Under the pieces are notes generated by a model. It made no database searches. It saw only the letters and a program-made list of their open reading frames with translations, and was not told the DNA's origin. This document shows positions 1 through 4,502 of a stretch of DNA of 5,928 bases, piece by piece. Both the position numbers and the translations under genes were made by a program. Source of the DNA: an uncultured Ruminococcus sp. (lineage in GTDB: Bacteria > Bacillota > Clostridia > Oscillospirales > Ruminococcaceae); assembly GCA_900545125.1 (NCBI GenBank), contig UQXS01000151.1, positions 1-5,928 of the forward strand. Direction: 5' to 3'. Numbering within the stretch: position 1 is the first letter of the stretch; each line of letters opens with the position of its first letter.

Positions 1-2
1 TT

Positions 3-290
3 CTATTTTACCACAGTTTGCTGATTTTTTACAGAGTTTTTTTCAGAGGCTCCTTTTTGTGTATTATAGGTGTAATAATTGTCTGTCCTTGAATTTTCTA
101 TCAGAGCCATAGGATTGAATCCGGTTTCTTCTCCCGATATATAAACTGTTTCGTAGTCCTGGACATTTCTTGGCAGGCGTGATATCTCCGGATGTGAAGC
201 GCCGGAGAAAATATCTGCCGCATTTATGCCGTAATAGCCGATCGAAATAATCAGTGCCAATATCAGGATAAAAGCTGTTGTATGTTTCAT
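3..290 (-). CDS. small exported or membrane-anchored protein, unknown function (95 aa)
   Basis: I do not recognise this protein. Residues 5-25 form one strongly hydrophobic segment after a short basic start (MKHTT), so it is either a signal peptide, possibly cut after the NAA near residue 25, or a single membrane anchor. The remaining 70 residues are hydrophilic, with several Tyr in the middle (DNYYTY, about residues 70-75) and a Gln/Asn/Lys-rich tail ending in VVK before a TAG stop. The start chosen is the ATG at 288-290, which overlaps the kinase stop as ATGA and has a GGGGAGGAG ribosome site 8 nt upstream. An in-frame GTG three codons earlier (297-299) lies inside that ribosome site and is unlikely to be used. 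Being the last gene of a response regulator-kinase operon suggests, without proving, an accessory or output role outside the membrane. Confidence 0.75.
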   Translation of the reverse strand: MKHTTAFILILALIISIGYYGINAADIFSGASHPEISRLPRNVQDYETVYISGEETGFNPMALIENSRTDNYYTYNTQKGASEKNSVKNQQTVVK

Positions 291-1735
291 TTGACGCACT
301 CCTCCCCCGATATGATTATATAAACAGTTGTTCCTGCGCCCAGATGGCTGTCAATTGACAGGACAGCGTTGTGCAGTTCGGCGATTTTTACACAAAGAGC
401 AAGTCCGAGACCTGCACCTCCGGCTTTTCGGCTGCGTGATTTGTCTACCATATAGAATGGTTCAAATACCTTTTGTGCATCCTCTTCACTCATGCCGATT
501 CCATGATCTGTAACAGCGATGACAACATTTTCCTGAGACATACCGGCACGGAGTATGATCTCCTGTCCCATATCCGAAGCCTTTATTGCATTTTCGATTA
601 TGTTGTACAGCAGAGACTTGAAGAGCTCTTCATCGGCATATATGAATATATCTTCAGAATCGCAGATGAGAGACACGTATTTTTTTGCCAGAATAGGGGA
701 AAGCGAAGTTTCGGTATCGTGAATCATGGCAGGCAGACTTACAGGCTTTTTTTCCGTTTCAGTACCGCCAAGAGCAATAAGTTCCATGAGTTTGCCCGAA
801 AGCGCACGCATACGTTTTGTTTCTTCGACGATGACACCGGCATATTCCTGGCGTTCACGGTCGCTTACGCTTTTTTTTATGCGCAGCAGATCGGCAAATC
901 CGAGGATAGAAGTCAGGGGAGTTTTCATCTCATGGGCGAGATTGGCAATAAACGTCTGTCTGTCCTCGGCGATCTTTTCAAGACGGGCAGCGTTGCTCTG
1001 GACTGAATCTGCCATGATGTTCATGTTTTCCGCCAGTTCACGGAATTCACGGCTTCCTCTTTTTCTTATTCTTATTTTGTAGTTTCCTCCGGCTATAGCT
1101 TTGGTATAGATGTTGAGCCGGCTGAGAGGCCGCAGAAGAAAAATAACCGTCACAAGAAGAACCAGAGATATTACAGCCGCAGATATAAGACCTATTTTAC
1201 GTACAAAGTCGGTCTGGCGGTCACGGAGAGTATATATTTCCGATACATCCGTGACAGTCATGACCAGATAGTCCACGTTTTCCGCCTTGACAGAGGAACA
1301 GACGGTCATATAATGGATCTTTCCGCATTGGAATATTCTTATGTCATAGCTGCTGCCGGAAACATTCAGACTGCCGATATAGCTTTGGAAATCAGGGTTG
1401 TCAAAAAGCTCCGGCAGATTGCTGCATTCGATAAGTTTTTTGTCACTGTCGTAAATAGCAGCCGCAGATTTTCCCTGAGAGCGTCCCCTGACAATATCCG
1501 ATGCTATTTTGCGCACATTGTCGGAACTGAGAATGATCTTATCGGTTTTAAGACGTTCATAAACGACCGTATTGGCAAATGAAGCGGCAAAGTATTCGTA
1601 TTCATTTGTGGCGTGTTCCTGTTCACGCTCGATAAGCAGCTTATGGCTGTTGTTAAGCAGTACGATGGAGATAACGTTGACCGCTGCAATTATCAGGCAG
1701 AGTGAGCTGAGGAAGATCTTTTGCCACAGTTTCAT
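287..1735 (-). CDS. membrane sensor histidine kinase (HAMP-HisKA-HATPase_c)
   Basis: This is the sensor of a two-component system: it autophosphorylates on histidine and passes the phosphate to the regulator encoded just upstream. The 482 residues show TM1 (about 6-28), an extracytoplasmic sensor region (about 29-178), TM2 (181-201), a HAMP linker (about 202-255), and a HisKA H-box FIANLAHEMKTPLTS with phospho-acceptor H268. The ATPase domain has an N-box (N378, N382), the G1 motif DHGIG (D410-G414), an F-box-like FEPFYMVDKS (424-433) and the glycine-rich G2 box GGAGLGLAL (439-447). All core catalytic motifs are present, so it should be active. The sensor has Cache/PAS-like patterns (AAAIYDSDKKLI, YLVMTVTDVSEIY), but I assign this only tentatively. 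It contains three cysteines (C104, C137, C146). The start codon overlaps the regulator stop by 4 nt (ATGA), with a weak AGGA ahead of it, so translation is probably coupled. The ligand is unknown. Confidence 0.95.
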   Translation of the reverse strand: MKLWQKIFLSSLCLIIAAVNVISIVLLNNSHKLLIEREQEHATNEYEYFAASFANTVVYERLKTDKIILSSDNVRKIASDIVRGRSQGKSAAAIYDSDKKLIECSNLPELFDNPDFQSYIGSLNVSGSSYDIRIFQCGKIHYMTVCSSVKAENVDYLVMTVTDVSEIYTLRDRQTDFVRKIGLISAAVISLVLLVTVIFLLRPLSRLNIYTKAIAGGNYKIRIRKRGSREFRELAENMNIMADSVQSNAARLEKIAEDRQTFIANLAHEMKTPLTSILGFADLLRIKKSVSDRERQEYAGVIVEETKRMRALSGKLMELIALGGTETEKKPVSLPAMIHDTETSLSPILAKKYVSLICDSEDIFIYADEELFKSLLYNIIENAIKASDMGQEIILRAGMSQENVVIAVTDHGIGMSEEDAQKVFEPFYMVDKSRSRKAGGAGLGLALCVKIAELHNAVLSIDSHLGAGTTVYIIISGEECVK

Positions 1736-2397
1736 GGTTTTTCCTGACTTTCCAGACGGTAGCCCAGTTTAGGGATCGTAATGAGCTTGTCTTTCAGATG
1801 AAGTTTGCGTCTTACCTGTTGAACATGAATATCAACGGTACGGCTTTCGCCCTCAAATTCGTAACCCCAGATGCTTGAGAGAAGTCGTTCACGTGATACG
1901 GCAATGTCCTGATGCTGGAGAAAGTAAACGATAACGTCAAATTCTTTTGGTGTAAGCTGAACTGGTTCTCCGCCGTCAGTTATCACATGACCGGAGATAT
2001 CCACCATTATAGAGCCATAGGTAATGATATTCTGAGTTTTGTTTGAACGGCGGAGCACAACGTCGATTCTTGCAAGCAGTTCCAGTGCTTCAAAGGGCTT
2101 GACGATGTAATCTTCAGCGCCGAGACGAAGTCCCTTTACCTTATCAGCCACATCCTGTACGGCGGTCAGGAAAATAACGGGAGTTCCGCAGTTTTTTATG
2201 TCGTTCATTACTTCAAAGCCGTTCATTTCGGGCAGCATGACATCCAGCAGAATAAGGTTGTACGTGCCTTTAAGAGCTTCTTTTGCGCCGCTTTTTCCGT
2301 CGTAGCAGCATTTTCCGCTGTAGTTTACTATTGAAAGAGTCGCTTTTATCATTTTAGCAATATTTTTATCATCTTCTATAATAAGTATATTTATCAT
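1732..2397 (-). CDS. OmpR/PhoB-family response regulator
   Basis: A cytoplasmic DNA-binding response regulator of 221 residues, normal for the OmpR/PhoB class. The receiver domain (1-115) has the acidic pair D9-D10, phospho-acceptor D52 in LLDVMLPEMNG, the switch threonine T78 and the K100-P101 pair. A winged-helix output domain follows (about 125-217), with typical LTPKEFDVIVYF, SIWGYEFEGESRTVDIHV and KLGYRLE segments. All residues needed for phosphorylation are present. It starts at an ATG preceded by AAAGGAG with 7 nt spacing, and it is the first gene of an operon driven by the promoter at 2455-2483. Its TGA stop overlaps the ATG of the kinase gene, its expected phosphodonor. Target genes cannot be read from the sequence. 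The divergent esterase gene is separated from it by another operon, so control of that gene is only a possibility. Confidence 0.96.
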   Translation of the reverse strand: MINILIIEDDKNIAKMIKATLSIVNYSGKCCYDGKSGAKEALKGTYNLILLDVMLPEMNGFEVMNDIKNCGTPVIFLTAVQDVADKVKGLRLGAEDYIVKPFEALELLARIDVVLRRSNKTQNIITYGSIMVDISGHVITDGGEPVQLTPKEFDVIVYFLQHQDIAVSRERLLSSIWGYEFEGESRTVDIHVQQVRRKLHLKDKLITIPKLGYRLESQEKP

Positions 2398-2454
2398 AAA
2401 ATTGCTCCTTTGCTTTAAACCAACACAGTATAGTTAGTATGTGGTGCTGCCTTA

Positions 2455-2483
2455 ATTTTATCAGAAATAAGAACGGATGTCAA
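2455..2483 (-). promoter_or_regulatory. sigma-A-type promoter of the two-component operon
   Basis: Read leftward, TTGACA (2483-2478) is followed after exactly 17 bp by TAAAAT (2460-2455). A TG one base ahead of the -10 makes an extended -10 element. This matches the vegetative consensus at 11 of 12 hexamer positions. Transcription would start near 2448, giving a leader of about 50 nt ending in the AAAGGAG site of the response-regulator gene. The -35 lies only 10 bp past the stop codon of the upstream RadC gene. Confidence 0.8.
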
Positions 2484-2493
2484 ACAACCGGAG

Positions 2494-3204
2494 CTATTTT
2501 TTGCAAATATTTTGCATTTGCTGTTTCGTTTTATATTCCGGAGCTTCATCAAAAATATCTGATTCAAGTAATTCACGGAGAGACAGTGATGAATCTCTGC
2601 CGACAATGATATGATCCAGAACCTTTATATCAAGTGGTCTGAGAGCCTCGATTATCCTTCTGGTTGCAGTAAGGTCATTTTCCGACGGGGAAGGATCTCC
2701 ATCAGGATGATTATGCGCAATAATAAGTTTGTTTGTGCTGCTTGTAATAGCAAAACTAACGATATCCCTGCATTTTATACTAACTGACGAAGAATTTCCG
2801 ACTGCAAAGCAGAAATATTCAGATGTCCTCATATTATCTTTTACTGCAACGGCACATAAATGTTCTTTTGAATATCCGACAAAGCGGCTTTCAAAAAATA
2901 TCTTTGATTTTTCAGTGCTGTTTATCAGGTATTGCTTATTTGAGCTTACCGATTTTTCATGGCAGAGAGCAGGTATCAGTTTAAGAAGCGCTGCCGTATT
3001 GCTGCTTATTCCGTACTGAGCAGTTAAAATTCCGGGATTTGCATCAGCAGCTGCTTTAATTCCGCCAAGTCCGGAAAGCAGATGTTCTGCTGTATTTTCT
3101 TCTGCTCCTGAATGGGACAGAAGAAATTCAAGGAGTTCAGTATCGGTCAGTGACTCTGCTCCTGATGATATTATCTTTTTTCTTAGTATTTGTTTTCTGT
3201 TCAT
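2494..3204 (-). CDS. radC: RadC-family JAB/MPN protein with intact JAMM metal site
   Basis: A RadC-family protein of 236 residues, close to the usual family size of about 225. The N-terminal part (about 1-85) corresponds to the RadC helical/HhH region: LTDTELLEFLLSHSG (19-33) is the family's D-ELL signature, but the hairpin loop reads YGISS, keeping only one of the two usual glycines. The C-terminal JAB domain has the full JAMM zinc-site pattern: HNHPDGDPSPSEND supplies H164, H166, S174 and D177 in the spacing HxHx7Sx2D, and E114 lies 50 residues upstream as in RadC proteins. LDHIIVG (196-202) and SLSLREL (206-211) are also typical. About 20 extra polar residues follow the usual end. It is the last gene of the XRE-RadC-RadC operon, starting 4 nt after the previous stop with no Shine-Dalgarno. 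The name RadC is historical: a direct repair role for the family is doubtful, and the substrate is unknown. Confidence 0.92.
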   Translation of the reverse strand: MNRKQILRKKIISSGAESLTDTELLEFLLSHSGAEENTAEHLLSGLGGIKAAADANPGILTAQYGISSNTAALLKLIPALCHEKSVSSNKQYLINSTEKSKIFFESRFVGYSKEHLCAVAVKDNMRTSEYFCFAVGNSSSVSIKCRDIVSFAITSSTNKLIIAHNHPDGDPSPSENDLTATRRIIEALRPLDIKVLDHIIVGRDSSLSLRELLESDIFDEAPEYKTKQQMQNICKK

Positions 3205-3208
3205 GGTA

Positions 3209-3901
3209 TTAAAATGAAAAACCGAAAGCCCCTGTTTCTTTCATAGAAAAAGTGTGTTCTCCGCTGCATACGATCATATCAATAAGCTCTGTGCCTATTG
3301 CAGAGGCTGCTTCGGCGATCATTTTTGTGAGGATATAGTCGTTTCGTGTCGGGAAATGCGGGGAGCAGAGATGAAATATACCGGCGGCAATACGTTCAGA
3401 ACCGCCTTTGAGAATAATCTGTGCAATAAGTCTTGCGGCAGAAGGATTATCCGTAATTTCATCGAGACCAAGACTTTCAGTGTGTATTAGTTCAAGCTGG
3501 GAGTTGACGGAAATTATAAGAAGAGAATCGGAGGGAGAATCAGGAGGATTTCCGGCAAAATATTTTTTGAGACTTTTGGTGGATGAAAAACATATCCGTT
3601 CGGAAGATACCAGAGAATATCTGCGGCAGATCTCACCGATAGCTCTGATAAAGCAGGCACTTACAGGACCTATATCATCGGCTTTTTCAAGATCGGCGAT
3701 ATCTGCATCGAGAACGCCGCCAAGACCGTTGAAACGGTCAAGAAGATTATGTGCCGCAGGGTTAGTGTCTTTTCTGGGAATTGTATAGAAAAGAAGCATT
3801 TCAAGCAGTTGGTGAGGATGATAATTTTCACCGCCGTTTTCAAGAAATTTTTGTTTCATTCTTGAACGGTGTTTGATATGAACATTTTTCGGGTCAGCCA
3901 T
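3209..3901 (-). CDS. RadC-like protein with degenerate JAMM motif (probably non-catalytic)
   Basis: A 230-residue RadC relative. The N-terminal helical region is well kept: HRSRMKQKFLENG (11-23), HQLLEMLLFYTIPRKDTNP (30-48), and an HhH-like segment (about 60-90) reading DDIGPVSA, in which the first hairpin glycine is Asp76. In the JAB-like half the expected HNHP..GDPxPSxxD is replaced by FHLCSPHFPTRND. When D188 is aligned with the JAMM aspartate, the first histidine becomes I175, the second is kept as H177, and the serine becomes T185. The catalytic glutamate position falls on S126 or D125. Zinc binding and hydrolysis are therefore unlikely. The ATG at 3899-3901 is chosen because AAAGGAG sits 5 nt upstream. 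A TTG-initiated extension to 3931 lies inside the preceding gene and has no comparable site. It probably works as a structural or DNA-binding partner of the intact RadC encoded next to it, which is an inference. Confidence 0.85.
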   Translation of the reverse strand: MADPKNVHIKHRSRMKQKFLENGGENYHPHQLLEMLLFYTIPRKDTNPAAHNLLDRFNGLGGVLDADIADLEKADDIGPVSACFIRAIGEICRRYSLVSSERICFSSTKSLKKYFAGNPPDSPSDSLLIISVNSQLELIHTESLGLDEITDNPSAARLIAQIILKGGSERIAAGIFHLCSPHFPTRNDYILTKMIAEAASAIGTELIDMIVCSGEHTFSMKETGAFGFSF

Positions 3902-3906
3902 TGTGT

Positions 3907-3913
3907 CTCCTTT
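3907..3913 (-). promoter_or_regulatory. ribosome binding site fixing the start of the degenerate RadC gene
   Basis: On the minus strand AAAGGAG lies 5 nt before the ATG at 3899-3901. Its first two bases are also the last two bases of the TAA stop of the XRE gene (3912-3914). The site supports the ATG start over the upstream TTG at 3929-3931 and suggests coupled translation of the two genes. Confidence 0.8.
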
Positions 3914-4154
3914 AATAAAGTTCCTGTTCAAGATGACAGAAAGTGGTCGTGTTAAAGAATTCGGTTATAGAGATGCCAAATCCGTCACAAAGCTTTTTTA
4001 TAGTAATTATTCCTATGTTCCGTGTTTTGCGGTTTACTATGTCGTTTACGGTTGACTGCGTAACACCGGAGAGAGTTGAAAGCTTATTTACCGTTATACC
4101 ATTTGCTTTGCAGAGTTCAAGAATTCTGTCAGAGACAGCTTCCGAAATATTCAT
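3912..4154 (-). CDS. XRE-family helix-turn-helix transcriptional regulator (80 aa)
   Basis: A small Cro/CI-type DNA-binding protein consisting of little more than one HTH_3 domain. Residues 5-68 show the five-helix pattern: a first helix SDRILELCKANG, then the helix-turn-helix TVNKLSTLSGVTQSTVNDIVNRKT (21-44), then TIKKLCDGFGISITEFF (51-67), a classic XRE ending. A short tail with one Cys and one His follows (FCHLEQELY). There is no ligand or protease domain, so it probably acts as a dimeric repressor, but sensing is not visible. The start is an ATG with a modest GGCAGG site 6 nt upstream. It is the first gene of the RadC operon, 10 nt from the next gene. A palindrome at 4245-4257 over its promoter is a plausible operator. 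Local autoregulation is the simplest role, but control of the divergent esterase cannot be excluded. Confidence 0.92.
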   Translation of the reverse strand: MNISEAVSDRILELCKANGITVNKLSTLSGVTQSTVNDIVNRKTRNIGIITIKKLCDGFGISITEFFNTTTFCHLEQELY

Positions 4155-4182
4155 ATTAATCCTGCCTTTCTTTCAGGGGAGT

Positions 4183-4203
4183 ACCGCACGTTCTTTGTGC
4201 GGT
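4183..4203 (-). promoter_or_regulatory. GC-rich hairpin in the leader of the XRE-RadC operon
   Basis: ACCGCAC and GTGCGGT form a perfect 7-bp stem around a 7-nt loop. It lies between the predicted transcription start (about 4218) and the XRE ribosome site. In the leftward transcript no U-run follows, so it is not a standard terminator. It may be a leader structure, or a DNA operator. It stands out because the surrounding intergenic DNA is very AT-rich. Confidence 0.45.
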
Positions 4204-4224
4204 GTTGTTTGTATGCTCAACATT

Positions 4225-4257
4225 ATTATAATATCATTTTTTGTACAATAATATTGT
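4225..4257 (-). promoter_or_regulatory. probable promoter and operator of the XRE-RadC operon
   Basis: A perfect leftward -10 box TATAAT lies at 4230-4225. The -35 window 17 bp upstream has no good match to TTGACA. Instead a 13-bp palindrome ACAATA-A-TATTGT (4245-4257) is centred there, about 33 bp before the expected start. An overlapping TTGTACAA palindrome (4241-4248) adds a third ACAA/TTGT half-site. This arrangement fits binding by the encoded XRE protein over the -35 region. The -10 is seen directly, while the operator assignment is inference. Confidence 0.45.
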
Positions 4258-4333
4258 CGGTAAATCGTTGATTTTTATTTATAATCTATTCGCGATATGC
4301 AGAATAGTGTCCTTAAAATATATTTAAGAATGC

Positions 4334-4394
4334 AAAAGTACATAGTCTGTAGAAAATGCACAAAAATGTTTTGAAAAAGATTTAAAAGTACATA
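4334..4394. repeat. 11-bp direct repeat AAAAGTACATA, 50 bp apart
   Basis: AAAAGTACATA occurs at 4334-4344 and again at 4384-4394, exactly 50 bp centre to centre. The right copy ends 9 bp before the -35 of the esterase promoter. Location and spacing, close to five helical turns, suggest paired sites for a transcription factor acting on the esterase gene. The sequence is AT-rich, so chance is possible. Confidence 0.5.
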
Positions 4395-4403
4395 AGCAGA
4401 TTG

Positions 4404-4432
4404 TTGACTTTAAAAATAAACTGTGTTAAAAT
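4404..4432 (+). promoter_or_regulatory. sigma-A-type promoter of the esterase gene
   Basis: TTGACT (4404-4409) and TAAAAT (4427-4432) are separated by exactly 17 bp, with TG at 4424-4425 making an extended -10. Transcription would start near 4439, giving a leader of about 64 nt that contains a hairpin (4461-4483) and the GGAGG ribosome site at 4489-4493. No other promoter-like pair in the region comes close to this match on the plus strand. Confidence 0.8.
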
Positions 4433-4460
4433 TAAATCAGATAAATAGCGGGCGGCATAT

Positions 4461-4483
4461 CATAATGCAGTGCTGCACTTATG
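4461..4483 (+). promoter_or_regulatory. hairpin in the esterase mRNA leader
   Basis: CATAATGCA and TGCA-C-TTATG pair to form a 9-bp stem with one bulged C (4478) and a four-base loop GTGC (4470-4473). It ends 5 nt before the GGAGG ribosome site, so it could stabilise the 5' end or affect translation. No U-run follows, so it is not a terminator. Confidence 0.4.
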
Positions 4484-4502
4484 GAATTGGAGGCTTTAAT
4501 AT

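Larger units (their letters stand above)
4155..4502. other. AT-rich divergent intergenic region with multiple candidate control sites
   Basis: These 348 bp separate the leftward XRE-RadC operon from the rightward esterase gene and contain no credible coding sequence. From left to right I see the XRE ribosome site (about 4161-4167), a leader hairpin (4183-4203), a TATAAT box facing left (4225-4230), a palindrome over its -35 area (4245-4257), two AT-rich inverted repeats (4286-4307 and 4312-4328), an 11-bp direct repeat (4334-4344 and 4384-4394), a strong rightward promoter (4404-4432), a hairpin (4461-4483) and the esterase ribosome site GGAGG (4489-4493). No tRNA or known riboswitch was recognised. 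Confidence 0.8.

Noticed and set aside
473..1006. 177-codon open frame on the plus strand
   Set aside because: It lies wholly antisense to the histidine kinase gene, whose motifs are unmistakable. It has no ribosome site and no recognisable protein features.
2502..2516. TGCAAA-TAT-TTTGCA inverted repeat near the RadC stop, considered as a terminator
   Set aside because: The stem is only 6 bp and AT-rich, it lies inside the coding sequence, and in the leftward transcript it is followed by A residues, not U.
3408..3788. 126-codon open frame on the plus strand
   Set aside because: Antisense to the degenerate RadC gene, with no start signal or domain.
3902..3931. Ten-codon N-terminal extension of the degenerate RadC protein from a TTG start
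   Set aside because: It overlaps the end of the XRE gene and lacks a ribosome site. The ATG at 3899-3901 has AAAGGAG at ideal spacing.
4155..4502. Possible CRISPR, tRNA or riboswitch in the intergenic region
   Set aside because: There is only one 11-bp direct repeat pair, no cloverleaf and no recognised aptamer core.
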